A stretch of 37,396 nt of DNA from Gnetum montanum (GCA_015680685.1 MNCI01012675.1:11450-48845); one strand, 5' to 3'; positions 9,755-20,930 are shown, counted from the first letter of the stretch. Notes: generated by a model from the sequence alone, not told the origin. Numbers and translations: made by a program.

Positions 9755-9807
9755 CTCTTATTCCAAATGACATTCCTAGGGCCTACGGACTCTTTGAATG
9801 TGGGTTT

Positions 9808-9847
9808 GTCAGGGCATTAAGGGCATAGGCCTACTTTGGGGAGGACC
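9808..9847 (+). other. block conserved in three elements downstream of pol
   Basis: The segment containing CAGGGCATTAAGGGCATAGG and then CTACTTTGGGGAGGA recurs as GCAAGGGCAAAAAGGGAAAG... in Element 2 (25716-25760) and on the reverse strand in Element 3 (16311-16360). It shows that Element 3 belongs to this family. Function unknown. Confidence 0.6.
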
Positions 9848-10445
9848 CACTAACATTCCTATTTGGAACCTTAGTTAAATTCTTTCCCTTAACATTTTGC
9901 AATTAATTTTATTTTTTTCATTTCCATCTTGACATCCATTTCATCGATGTCATAGTTGTCCCTTTTTATCTATCTTTCTTACTCCTTTTCTTTTTCCATT
10001 CTAACGCTACCGAAGGTTCGCGATTAGTCATGGGGGCACGAGGCCCGATTTTTTCAATTTTCTCCTAGCCTTGAATTTTTGATTTTCTTCCTAACCCCTA
10101 CACCTTTGGTAGTTATCAGTAATATATTCCCAGATCCATAACAGCCATACCACAACCTAGCCAATGGACTTACACCGAAGCAAGGTATCAATTACATGAT
10201 GATTCAATTACCCTTGCTAATATACGATTGTGTTGTGTCTGCAGATGGAGGACATGCAACAATGGATTAGATCTGGAGCAAACACTTGGAATGGAGTAGC
10301 ATTGAAGTAGCTATGCAAGGAGCAAGATCGATGATGCACTTACAAATGGACAATGAAGGCGCAATCTTGGTGTTGGCAGCAGCAACACTTCTTTCTCTCT
10401 TTCTCTTTCTCAGCTGCTAACTAAGGCCTAATGTCATTATAATAA

Positions 10446-10473
10446 GGTGTTCACCCTTGTTGTCATGAACACC
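10446..10473. other. perfect 8-bp stem inverted repeat in the 3' leader of Element 1
   Basis: GGTGTTCA at 10446-10453 pairs perfectly with TGAACACC at 10466-10473, leaving a 12-base loop. It lies upstream of the 3' LTR. I did not find it in Element 2. Confidence 0.45.
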
Positions 10474-10595
10474 AGTTTTGTCAAGTCTTATAATAATGAT
10501 TCGTTCACATGTCATCCCATTAGTTCCATTTCTCTCAATAATTCCATACCTACCTGATATTATTGTAAGGAACTCGAGGATGAGTTTTCATTCAA

Positions 10596-10606
10596 TCATG
10601 GGGGTA
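10596..10606 (+). other. polypurine tract of Element 1
   Basis: ATCATGGGGGTA abuts the TGATGA start of the 3' LTR. Element 2 has TTGTGGGGGTA in the same place (29599-29609), and Element 3 has the reverse-strand equivalent ATGAGGGTA (14475-14483). It is short for a plus-strand primer but consistent across the family. Confidence 0.7.
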
Positions 10607-11582
10607 TGATGACACGCGATATCACAGCCATCGTGATATTGCATCCCATGCAATATCACGTACGCGATATCCCGTCGTCCCTTGCGATATCGCGTATGTG
10701 ATATCGCGGTCCGCTGCCAAATATATAAATAAGAGGCGGCACTCCCCTCATTTCTCATCCTAGGCTAGAAGTAGGGAAACTCTGGCAGTTTGATCACTCT
10801 AGAGATAGAATATTTTCCATGTGCCCGCAGTAGGAGTCCCCAAGTGAATGGATCTTTATTCGAGTAGCTTTGTACCTAAACGCAAGTTGTGTATGGCAAT
10901 AAAGAAGAGCTTTATGAATAAACCTTGCAGTGCATGGAATAGGTTTATTATTTGTTATTTCCTACCTATTATTTATTACCTGCATTAGCGTGGCATGAGT
11001 ACAACTTAGTTACGAGCATTGACGAATGTGTACGGCTAACCAAGGAATCGGCTACTCATCGCGATTATTCTCTCTCACCCTCAACTCCTAGAATACGGGA
11101 TGAGTACAACTTGATTACAAGCATCTATGGGTGTGTACGGCTAGTCAAGGAATTAGCCGCTCATCACGTTTAGGCTAGTTAAGTGTCTCAGTACGACCAC
11201 TTCGAGCACGTGCATTATGTGTGGTGATCCCAATAATGATTAGTGTTTGATAGCCACAATTGCATAGTTCAGGGTGTGTATGGTAAGTGGGAATGGATGC
11301 TAACGTTAGTTAATTAAACTTAGGTCCTTAGTTAGAGTTAGTTAGCTCTATCAACCCTTCACCCTTTAGCATAGGAGAAAAACCATAAAAGACCATAAAA
11401 ATCATATACCTTAGACTTATTTAACCATACACCGTGACAACAACAAGTCTGGGAAGACAACGAATGATTAACCCCAAGTGTTCCATGGGGTGTTTAGGCA
11501 TTTAGTCTACGGAGTTCGACCAGATTGTGCGTGCTACGCTCATTTCATATGGTTGAGTGTAGAGGTACCTCGCCACTCATCA
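10607..11582 (+). repeat. 3' LTR of Element 1
   Basis: Starts TGATGA and ends TCATCA. It matches the 5' LTR throughout but has six U3 palindromes rather than eight (ATAT cores at 10619, 10636, 10653, 10667, 10687 and 10701). It also lacks the 20-bp duplication of ATTTTCCATG. TATA box at 10724-10731, AATAAA at 10898-10903. Followed by the CTATT duplication. The open frame at 10952-11173 is LTR sequence, not a gene. Confidence 0.93.
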
Positions 11583-11587
11583 CTATT
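11583..11587. repeat. target site duplication, right copy, of Element 1 (CTATT)
   Basis: Exact match to 4290-4294. The DNA continues into GTAGAACC, the start of another hairpin repeat, so Element 1 inserted at the edge of a repeat unit. Confidence 0.93.
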
Positions 11588-11588
11588 G

Positions 11589-11610
11589 TAGAACCAAAAA
11601 TCTAGTTCTA
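11589..11610. repeat. hairpin repeat, copy 8
   Basis: TAGAACCAAAAATCTAGTTCTA, a diverged copy of the palindrome at 3639-4234. After removal of Element 1 it lies about 85 bp from copy 7. Confidence 0.55.
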
Positions 11611-12849
11611 TGTGCTAATGTTATATGAATAACTTATGAAAACAAAAGCTTTCTTGTGAAAGGAAAGATGATATCTTGAACCAACCCAAACAAAAGCTCT
11701 ACTATAAAGCCAAATTTGCAACCAAGCTTAAAACACCCAATAGAGGATTCCCATGTTGGAACAATATTCAATCCCATCACATACCTCACCTAAGCAGTGG
11801 GATTTCATTTACAAATATGGTTTGTAATGAAACTTTACTAGCAAAGATAATGAATTTATATGCATAAAGAAATATACATGAATTTAATTTTTGTGGAGTC
11901 TCTTAATTTTTTGTTACCTTACTTTTTGCAAGGTGGGATACAAGCTAATGGTATTCTCTCAGTAAATCTAATATTATTAGAATCTACAATCAATTAAAAT
12001 TTGACATTCTTCATTTAAGTAATTAATTACAACAAATAGATAGTTATCCTTTTCAATCCTAGTACTTTTGGTGATTGAGCCTTAGCTTCAAGTTACAGTG
12101 GAGATTCTTTTGAGTTCATGAAATTTTTTTCTTAGTTAAATTTAGATTAGCTTGTCCTTACCAATTTTGCAAGTGTCTAGAATTTATTAAGACATGAAGC
12201 TAGAAATCAAACATGTAAGTTTAAATAAAGTTCAAACAAGCATAGCATGTAATAAAAGTGCATGATGTTGAATTTATTATTTTAATTAACCTTAGTATGT
12301 ATTACATTAAACCTTTATGTGTGGTCATGCCTATATTATGAAAAGTTCTTAATTTAATATAAAATTATACTGGATAAGAATGACTCTAGTTATAAGTACG
12401 TTAATTAAAATTTGTAAAGGTTGATCCTAACTAATTTAACATTAGACAAATAATGCTTAAATAGAAACTAATTATCTAATGTGTATTATTCTCTAAACAA
12501 AAAAAATATTGCCATTTCTTTAGGGAGAAGTCTAAAGAAAAATCTTAAATGGATTTGGAAATTCCTTTTTAGGTTTTCATCCTTACAGCCAATCCTAAAA
12601 AACTCATTTTGTGGGTAGAGAAAGGGCCTTACTAAAAGCACCCTTATGGTTTTTCACTTCTTACTAAAGCATTTCTTATCAAGAGAAGGAAAAACCTCTT
12701 TCTTAAGATAAAAGAAAACATCAATTAGAAATAAAGAACAAATAACAACAAAAGTTGAAAGCTTTCCATCCTTGAGCCTCTAAAACAAAAACATATTAAT
12801 ATTGAGAAACATAAATTAATTGTTTAGCTTTCATATACAACTTTTTAAC
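11611..12849. other. AT-rich stretch without a recognised feature
   Basis: No gene, LTR or RNA gene was recognised. The right end may include the 3' untranslated part of LINE A on the minus strand, whose limit I cannot place. The short open frame at 11676-11867 has no recognisable motif. Confidence 0.5.
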
Positions 12850-14071
12850 TTGAAGTTGTACCTGAAAATAACATCTTCGAGAATTTAGTATTTAACCACT
12901 AAAAAATTTTTATAGTTATGTAGTTGCTGGTGGAAAATAATTACACACCAAAGCTTCCAAATATAGCAAAGAACAAGCTAAGAATGACTTCATTGATGCT
13001 TAGTTAAAAGATGTTATAAATTTCATATGTTCATTTTCAAGCATGCTAAGGAATAGGACACTCAAAAAAACATGAGAAAATGAGTCTTCACTTCTACAAA
13101 GAGGACATTAAGGAGAAAAGTTTCTCATATATTTAAGACAAATAATAATAGGAAGACCTTGATGAATAAGAAACCATGGAAAATATGAATTTTAGAAAAT
13201 GTAGGAGCTTTGCAAATATTTTTCATTATTATTATCCAAAATTGTAGTGATTAGTGCATTTTCTAAGTCTTAAATTTGTTATGAATAAAATTATTCTTAG
13301 TAGTAATCTTATAACAAACATTTAAATTAAAAGGAAAAACATACTTACCTTCATTTCAAAATATATCTATAAAAATTTGATGTAAATTGTTGTCAAATTT
13401 TAAATAAATTCTGTATATTAGAAATTAATTTATCAAAATTTTCTTTCTATTTTTATTTAATCCATAAAGGCTAGAAGCTTCATTCTAAGTAATCCACCTA
13501 TCATGCATAAGTATATAAGAAATTGTAGTGATACCATTAGCTCCAAGTGGTACACAATCTAGATGCCTTAGTAGCCTAAGCTCCTTCATTAAAAGAAAGC
13601 CACCATGGTCTAGTTTGCTTAAGCATATCTACTAAAACTATCATATGATTGTAATTCCAATATTTACTAAGCTTGCACCATTTCTTATAATTTTTTTAAG
13701 AATTGTAAAAAAAGAAATAGAAATGACCCAAGGAAATTAAGACAATGAAGAAAGTTGTTAAAAGATCAACTATTATCATTATTACATTTTCCTTACATAC
13801 GTTTATTTTTTTAAAAGGAGCATACAAACATCATCTCCATTAATGCACTTTGTAATCCATTTTGCTCCAAGAGTTATCAATTAATGAGGCCAAGTCCTCC
13901 ATATTTCTTGTACTAGTGTAAATATCCTAAGAAACTCTAGAAAAACATTTTTTTGTTATTTAGCAAACCAAAGATATTAACAGCTAATATGATCAATTCT
14001 ATCATAAGAAGTTTTAGAAAGAGCTCATCAACTAGAGTAATAAACATGATTTGATTAAAAAATTTGCTTAA
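12850..14071 (-). pseudogene. LINE A, 3' part: RT thumb to zinc-binding C-terminus (broken)
   Basis: The minus strand encodes the downstream half of a plant LINE ORF2. Landmarks from high to low coordinate: NNKKMFF, KKYGGLGLIN (about 13880-13920), GANGITTISY followed by MHDRWI (near 13490-13530), and a zinc-binding-type CPLCRSEDSFSH (about 13070-13100). This order is that of LINE reverse transcriptases after the thumb. Many stops and shifts are present. The reading continues from the other half at 32215-33450 once Element 3 and one CTTAA copy are removed. The lower limit is uncertain. Confidence 0.7.
14067..14071. repeat. target site duplication, left copy, of Element 3 (CTTAA)
   Basis: CTTAA directly precedes TGATGAGTGG and recurs exactly at 32215-32219 after a TCATCA end 18 kb away. 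Both copies lie within LINE A sequence. Confidence 0.8.
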
Positions 14072-14474
14072 TGATGAGTGGAAAGAGTTCCCAATGCTTG
14101 ACAATATAGATCACAAATGTTCAAATGCAATCTAGTCAAATTCCATAAATGGGACTAGTGTGGTATCTAGATCATTAAGTGTTGATTACAGGTTATTATC
14201 TACTCACTTGAACTACTTATAGCTATATCATTTATGGTTTAGTTTAAAGTAAGCCATATGTATTATTTGGACCTTGAACTAAACTAATAAATAATATAAA
14301 AATAATTTATTTAATCTAATTAATACTAAAATTAATTCTTAAGCTTGCCTAAAGGTGATAAGTGCTTGTTCCTAGATGAGATGTAGTAACCAACTAAGGT
14401 GCATCAATGTAAATATGATGTAGGATCTATGATATTGCAATCAACTGATACACTTAACAATTGATGCTTCATCA
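14072..14474 (-). repeat. 3' LTR of Element 3 (internally deleted)
   Basis: This 403-bp copy starts TGATGA and ends TCATCA on the plus strand. It matches the outer parts of the right LTR, for example GGGACTAGT, ATCATTAAG, CTCACTTGAACTA and TCTATGATATTGCAA. About 540 bp present in the right LTR (roughly 31560-32100), including the TATA box, are missing. Confidence 0.72.
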
Positions 14475-14677
14475 TACCCTCATGTCTTCCTAAAAATGTT
14501 TTATTGAGTTGTATAAATAGACAAAGTTTCATTACAAAAATTATGGGCTACCTAAGACTAGGTTAACTAACATTATAAAATTTGAATGCTACATTACAAA
14601 TTTATTCAAGTATATGTATTACAAAAAGAAAAAAAGGAATACATAGATATCAAAGTTTAAAAAATTGTATAAGTCTT
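14475..14677 (-). other. Element 3 interior next to its 3' LTR
   Basis: On the minus strand this ends GACATGAGGGTA against the LTR, matching the polypurine position of Elements 1 and 2. The rest is AT-rich and noncoding. The solo LTR inserted at its right end. Confidence 0.5.
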
Positions 14678-15483
14678 TGATGGAACGCGATATCGCATGG
14701 GCCATGATATAGCATACGCGATGTATCGTACGCGATATCGCAGTCCGCCGCCATTTCTATAAATAAGAAGTAGCTCTGCCTTGTTTCTCACTCTAGATCT
14801 AGACCCTTAACGAAACTCTAGTAGTTTTACCTCTCCAAAGATAGAATAATTTCCATGTGCCCGTAGTAGGAGCTCCAAAGTGAACGGATCTTTATTCAAG
14901 CAAATATTGTACCTGAGCACAAGTTTGTGTACGGCAATAAGGACGAACTGTTGGATAAACCTTGCAATGCATGGAATAGGCTAAATAGGACTTTAATTAC
15001 TATTATTTATTGTTAATTTTTAAATGCTTTATTAGTTCATTAAATCTCTCTCAACCCTTCTCTCCTAGTTAAGTGCATTCAGTATGACCGCTTCGAGCAC
15101 ATGCATTACGCTTGGTAATCCCAACAATGAATATCGTTTGGTAATCCCAGAAGGTTGCATCAGCTTAGGGTATGAATGGCAAGTGGGAATGGATACTGAT
15201 GCTAGGCATTAGAACTTAGTTAGTTAAAGTTAGTTAATTAGTCTCTTCACCCTTTACCTCATTAGCATAGGAGATAAAACATAAAAGATATAAAAATCAC
15301 ATACCTCAGACTTCCTTAACCATACAACCGTGGCAAATACAAGTAAGTTTGGGAAGACAACAAACAATTAACCTTAAGTGTTCCATAAGGTGTGTAGGCA
15401 CTTAGTATGTGGAGTTTGACTGGATCACGTGTGTAACGCTCGTATTTGTATGGTTCAGTGTAGGGGTACCTCGCTACTCATTA
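14678..15483 (+). mobile_element. solo LTR, Element 1 subfamily
   Basis: This 806-bp LTR starts TGATGG and ends TCATTA, flanked by perfect GTCTT copies at 14673-14677 and 15484-15488. It has a four-unit palindrome array (ATAT-type cores at 14690, 14707, 14721 degenerate, and 14735), TATAAATA at 14758-14765, and the shared GACCGCTTCGAGCA and GGAATGGAT blocks. No internal sequence or second LTR is present, so it arose by recombination between the two LTRs of an inserted element. Confidence 0.9.
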
Positions 15484-16800
15484 GTCTTTAAAACTTAGTT
15501 GATGATGAATCTTCATGTTGTTGTTCGTAGTTGTAGTTTTCCCAACCTTGGCTATTATATTGGCATTTTTCTTTTTACGTAGAACTTTTGAAGAATGAAC
15601 TAAAACTTCTTTCCATAAGTTCATAGATTTCTAGCCAATGAACATGTGATGTTTGAGCTTTAATTATTGTATCTACTATATGTCCATGATTATGTCCTTC
15701 TCTTGGCCTCTTTTCCTTTCCTTGTAAAAGAACTTTAACCTTAGGCATTTATTTTGGCATCAATTGCAATTACCAAAGGTTCAAAGTTAGTTTTTGTATT
15801 TTTTTTCCTTAATTATTAAACCCTTTTTTAATCCTTGGTTAGCTCAAAATTTTAAAAAAAAAAGCATTTAGGCTTAAGGTGATTGTAAAATAATGTTCCT
15901 AAGGCTATAAAGTAACTAAAATTATCATGGTATTTAATTCATTTTGATTATTTTTACATTTAGTTATCATAATGCCTAAAAATTAAGCCTTATAAAATTT
16001 TCAAAAATGATATACCCTCCATGACAAATGATGTTAACTCTAAAAGCTCACAAGTTTTTGAACAACTAAAATTAAATTATTTGTTCATAAGATATTGTAA
16101 ATGCACTAAAATATTGAAAATCATAAGGTTTTAAAATTTCCATGAAATATTGAATTTGAAAGAAATTTTAATATAAAAGTATTAAAAGATAATTGAAATT
16201 GATGAGAAGTAGATTCAAAATCATGCACAAATTTAAAGAAGTCACCTATGATATTATTGAAGATGTGAGGTTTTAAATCAAATCTATGATCAACAAAATT
16301 CACGCAAGTTGATCCTTCCCAAAGTGGGCTCTTGCCAGAATGCCCTTGCATAATGACCTCTATAGATATCCATGGACATCTTTAAAGTTAAATGTGGATC
16401 ATGTCTTCATTGTAGACAACATACAATAGCCTTATTTGGGATCTTAAACTATACTATAAAAAATCATTAGGTGCATAATTACATGTAATAGTAAGGTAAA
16501 TAATGAGATGAGAAGGAATTGCAGAAATCAGAACATGAGATAGCTTACCATATCAACAATACGTTCTTGTATTAATTTTGGTTAAAATGACCATCATGCC
16601 TATCTATCTAGGTTTTAATCTAATTTCATGCCTTTACTAATGACATTGCATTACATTATCTAGAACTTACCATCATAGGGCCATCACAACTATATGAACA
16701 CATCACTACTTAGCAAAAGAAAACAAGTAGTTTTCATTAATTAATTACTTAAACACTAAAATTTGATAAAACTTGACAATTAATTAGATAGATATCTTTA

Positions 16801-17080
16801 AGCACGAGTAACATGTCTTTCCAACCCCATAGCTAATGTTAATCAAACTAGAGGAGTCCTTATAGGCATAGGTAACATATCTTTCGAGTCACATAAGGAG
16901 ACTACTCTAAGAGACCTTTAGGATTCCTAGAAGTAGCCTACCTTTAGACATGGGTAACATGTCTTTCTAATGATACCTCAAAAAATATTTTTATTTTATG
17001 AATCAATTAATTAGTGACTTTGCTTTTGTTACTAGAGGACTATTTTCAAGCATGGATAACATGTCTTTCCAGTGACATGA
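16801..17080 (-). repeat. four-copy repeat, core AACATGTCTTTC (plus strand)
   Basis: Copies at about 16801-16825, 16863-16890, 16944-16970 and 17047-17075 share GCATGGGTAACATGTCTTTC in variant form, spaced 64 to 102 bp. Element 2 has a single reverse-strand equivalent (AGATATGTTACCCATGCCTA, about 25288-25307), and Element 1 a weaker one near 9385. The repeat expanded in Element 3 only. Confidence 0.65.
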
Positions 17081-17416
17081 CAAGGCAATACTTATTCAAA
17101 AACATGCTTGCATAAAAATTAAATCACTAACTATATAAATACATGAAATAGTAAGACCCATAGAGAAAGTGTAGATAATTAGCAAGTTTTCATAATGTCA
17201 CACCCTTTTTTCATTTCCATTGATCCGCCTCCATATCCCTTTCATTAAGGTATAATGATCATGAGTTTATTTTAGTTTCATGTGAGAAGAACCATATTAC
17301 TTTCATAACAAAAATCTCTTATTTATAAAAATTGGAGGAATTGATAACATGGTCTCACTTCTTTACATAACTCTTTACCCAATCATCTTGATATCATAAG
17401 GAAAAAACCTAACATA

Positions 17417-17421
17417 CAATG
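17417..17421. repeat. target site duplication, left copy, of Element 2 (CAATG)
   Basis: CAATG precedes the 5' LTR, and CTATG (30479-30483) follows the 3' LTR. They match at four of five bases, consistent with an aged duplication. Both lie in Element 3 interior sequence. Confidence 0.65.
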
Positions 17422-18261
17422 TGATGGATCATAAATGGGTTTCATCGACTAGGCCCCATTGATGCATGATTTGATGCATTGACATGGCCTTGTTGACACA
17501 GTGTCTATTTTACCTATAAATATGCACTCATCCACCATGTTTATGGTAATCTTTGTCATAGTTGTAGCAAAGCTCTTGCAATTTTTAGCATGAAAGTTAG
17601 AATATTTTTCTAAGTGCCTGTAGTAAGAATTAAGAGTGTATAGATCTTTATTCGAGAATTTTTGTACCTAAGCACAGTAGTATGTGTGGCAATAAAAATG
17701 AACTTTTTGATAAACCTTACAACAGTTNTAGATTATTTATTTATTTATGAAATTAATGTTTTATGTGATTTCCTTTAATTTTTTAAGAAAATAAGCTAAA
17801 CTAAGCTATATATTAATTAAGCGCATAAGTACGAGCACTTCAAGCATATACTTGACACTTGGTAATCCCAATAACACTTAACATTTGGTAACTCAATAGC
17901 ATTAAACATGTTCAAGATGTGTACGGCAAGTGGAATGGATGCTTATGTTAGGATTAGTTAGGTGTAACTAGTTAGACTAAATTAGCAATTTAATTATTTA
18001 ATATTTATTTATTATTCGTTACCCTTTAGTGAATTAAAATACAAAACATAAAAATGATAAAAAATCATATGCCTTAGTTGCACTTAATCATACCTTTGCA
18101 TTTCACAAGTGTAATTAGGAAGACAATAATTGCAGTGGTTAGTTTCACTTCCTAGAGACTAGTGTGCTTAGAAGGCTATAAGTCCATGGAATTTGACTAG
18201 ATGACGCATGAATGCTTAGTGATTCTTATGGTTGGCCATAGGGTCTACTTGCTACTCATCA
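17422..18261 (+). repeat. 5' LTR of Element 2
   Basis: Starts TGATGG and ends TCATCA. The U3 lacks GCGATATCGC palindromes and instead carries GATGCATGAT / GATGCATTGACA words. TATAAATA at 17515-17522 and AATAAA at 17691-17696. The R/U5 part (ATCTTTATTCGAG, CTTGGTAATCCCAAT, GGAATGGATGC) matches Element 1 and the solo LTR. One unresolved base (N) at 17728. Confidence 0.92.
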
Positions 18262-18262
18262 T

Positions 18263-18280
18263 TGGTGCCATTGTTGGGGA
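18263..18280 (+). other. primer-binding site of Element 2, tRNA-Asp type
   Basis: TGGTGCCATTGTTGGGGA lies one base after the LTR. It is the tRNA-Asp complement with four C-to-T or G-to-A type changes, at the same offset as in Element 1. Confidence 0.75.
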
Positions 18281-18442
18281 CTTGTAGTTTGATACATGCA
18301 CTATCTAGGACTTAGTGAATATTATTTAGGATCATTGGATCAAACCCTAAGGTCATAATTATTCAAAAAAATAATATAATAAATATGTAATAGTTAATAA
18401 ACACTATACTACAAGCACACTTAGAAATTTTTTCTAACAAAA

Positions 18443-20930
18443 ATATCTTCTTCTTCTCATAGGCATGACAATTCTAAGTCAATAGTACCACGAGAATGCA
18501 GAATGGTATACACTCATCCTGATGAGTTTGTACCCAATTCTACTTACATCCTCCATCAAGATGAACAAATGCAATGGAAAAACATGGAGGGGAATGTTGT
18601 ATTACGACTTGACCAATCTATTTCCAGGATGTTGCTCCAAAGCCTTACAAGGTTGGGAATCAAGGAGCTTCATGAAGAGTATGTTGTGGAAGATCATGAG
18701 TTCTAGGACTACAATCCCACTAATAGGCAATGCAAATGAGCTCGACAATAGGAAAAGTGCTACAAAGAAATCAAGGGAAAATGGTTCACTAACCACTTCT
18801 TCCATCTAGATCAAAAGGATAATGAGGAACCTCTTTTTGAGAGTTCTAAACATGTAGACTCTCCACCTCTTAACTCTATTGAAGGGAAGCCAAAACCAAA
18901 TCCTAAATCAGTTATCAACAATTTGGATTCTAGTAATAGTGAGCTCCATGGTCATGGAAGTTCTAAGAAAGGGATTTGAAGTGGGAAATCAAACAAGCAT
19001 AATGATGATCACTCTATGGATCATGGCTATGATAAACTAAAGGAAAGTGGCAGACACCATGATGATGGTAGTTCTCCTTCCTTTTGATCCTCTTCATTTG
19101 GTTCAACTTCCTCCAAATCTAACTATAGACAGTGGGATAACAATGATAATCATAGAGGTTTCCATGAATGAAGGGATGGTAGAGGACATCATAAGCATAA
19201 CCAAGATCATAACAATAAACCTCTACTAGCCACTTGAAATATGCTCAACATCATAAAGGCTATCAGAATTCCTACCAAGCATGTGAAAGATAACCAAATC
19301 AAGAGGCTATTCCCAAATTTGAGGGGGATATAAATCAGATCCTCAAACCCATTTACAAGCCTTTCATAATGTTTGTGCATTAAAAAATATTAAAAATAAT
19401 TGTCAAAAGCTCAACCTACTTCTCAAAACACTCATCAAGGATGTAGAAAGTTGGTACCACTCCTTGGAGTTAGAATCAATTCACAGATGGAGTACGATGC
19501 TTGAGTTATTCAATGATAAATATTAGACGTACTCAAGAGTTTCCAATTTGAGAAACCAAATCTAAGGCTAACGATAAGGAAAACATAAGCCCTTGGACAC
19601 AACTATGGATAGGTATTATTCCCTTTTGTATATATGTCTTGAACATGGATATTCTCAATGAGAACATTTTGACCATATCATAGATGGGCTACAATCAAAA
19701 ATGAGGACAAATTTTGGGATCTATGCCCAAGGGAGACTATTGGAACTAAGAGTCCATTAGATTCAAATGCTAATTAAGAAAATTGCAAAAGAGGAAGGTG
19801 AGCTGAGAAAATGGGAAAGTGTTGAGAAGTATAACTAGGACCCTTCCATTAGAAAAAGGGAGGTTTGATTCTATGATAGTAAGAGGCAAGCATCACTTGA
19901 TGAGGTGGTATAACAAAAAATATTGCTAATTAAAAAATATATATTAGATATTTTGACTAAGGTTGACAAAATATGGGAATATTTGAATGAAATATTTTAA
20001 ACTTCTCTAAAAATTGCAGAAGAATCCAAAGAACAAGGTAGTGATCGTGACCATAAGAGAAGAAAAGAAGCTAAACATGCCTACCAAAGGGGTAAGGCTA
20101 AGGTTGCAATAGTAGAAGAGGTTGTTCAATCAAAATTAAATGATGATACTGGGTGTGAAAGCTACCAATATAAACATCCCAAGGGATTTTATCCTATTTT
20201 GTTACACTTATTGAAATCTAGGGTGTATGCTCTGAATCCTAGACTAGCATGAAGAGAAGCATCCAAAAGGTTTCTTTATCCTCAAGGAAACCCAAGGTAG
20301 TTTCACCAACAACAATATGCTTATTATCCAAGTGTAGCTCCACCACAATCATATAAGTAGTATTAGCAATGGCAACACACATAGGCATGGGGGATTCCAC
20401 CACCAAGGTAGCAGTACCCTTACAGGTAGCTAGATCTATATGGGTACTATGTTCAGCAACTAATGTCCTTGCATGACTCTTTTAGTCATGTTTCCTTTTA
20501 GCATCACTACTACCCCTTAGAGTATTACAGAACTCATTCTCCATCTACTAGAGAGAAAAACCCCATATCCTTATCACCCTCCTCATCCTTCAACACGTGC
20601 TCCTCCACCTTCAACCCAATTACTACTTGCTCCATCCATGCAAGGTGAGCTTTTAGCCTAGCCACAACAACATCATGCTACCAAGGTCATTAAGTTACAA
20701 TTGGCTCTTCATTTTAGTGGTTCAAGACCAAGATTCCATAAAAGACCATTCTTCTAAACCAATAGCCCTACTAAACCCTCATCTACTTATGTAGGCGATC
20801 ATCCTATATCTCCTTCATCCTCTGCATCCATTACTTTTGAGAACCCTTCAAACAAAATTCCTCTTAGGATCTACATAGTTATGTTACCCATGTTGTATTT
20901 GATTGGATCAAGGCTTACAACCTTCCTAGG
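18443..20930 (+). pseudogene. gag: gag of Element 2 (broken)
   Basis: Counterpart of the Element 1 gag. The start position is ATA (18443-18445) where Element 1 has ATG, in frame with MVYTHPDEFVPN (18503 on). The capsid-like core at about 19320-19720 keeps ESWYHSLELESIHRW-like spacing (VESWYHSLELESI) but has stops, as at 19526. Further on are GCESYQYKHPKG (about 20153) and the Pro/Gln/Tyr-rich C-terminus. Stops such as 18704-18706 and several shifts make it nonfunctional. The short frames at 18522-18809 and 19047-19229 are out-of-frame shadows. Confidence 0.75.

Larger units (their letters stand above)
4295..11582 (+). mobile_element. Element 1: full-length Ty3/gypsy-like LTR retrotransposon lacking RT, RNase H and integrase
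   Basis: This 7.29-kb element has two LTRs (1031 and 976 bp), a perfect 5-bp target duplication, a tRNA-Asp-type primer-binding site and a G-rich tract abutting the 3' LTR. The interior encodes decayed gag and protease in one frame. At about 8742-8755 it jumps straight to the sequence that follows pol in Element 2, skipping about 2.8 kb that holds RT, RNase H and integrase. The ORF3 found in Element 2 is also absent. The two LTRs differ at many sites by eye, mainly transitions, so the insertion is not recent. Either a non-autonomous gag-only element inserted here, or a full element lost pol afterwards. Confidence 0.92.
15489..17421 (-). other. Element 3 interior, post-pol region
   Basis: Read on the minus strand, this follows the post-pol DNA of Elements 1 and 2. 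Near 17290-17330 it matches the ATAAGAAATCTTTGCATGG stretch of Element 1 loosely. Four ACATGTTACCCATGC-like repeats lie at 16801-17080, and the conserved block is at 16311-16360. The minus-strand open frame at 16121-16351 overlaps that block and is not kept in the relatives, so I do not treat it as a gene. Confidence 0.6.

Noticed and set aside
10952-11173. 73-residue open frame
   Set aside because: Lies wholly in the 3' LTR of Element 1 and covers the 105-bp duplication. Not a gene.
16121-16351. Minus-strand 76-residue open frame
   Set aside because: Overlaps the post-pol block shared with Elements 1 and 2, where the frame is not kept.
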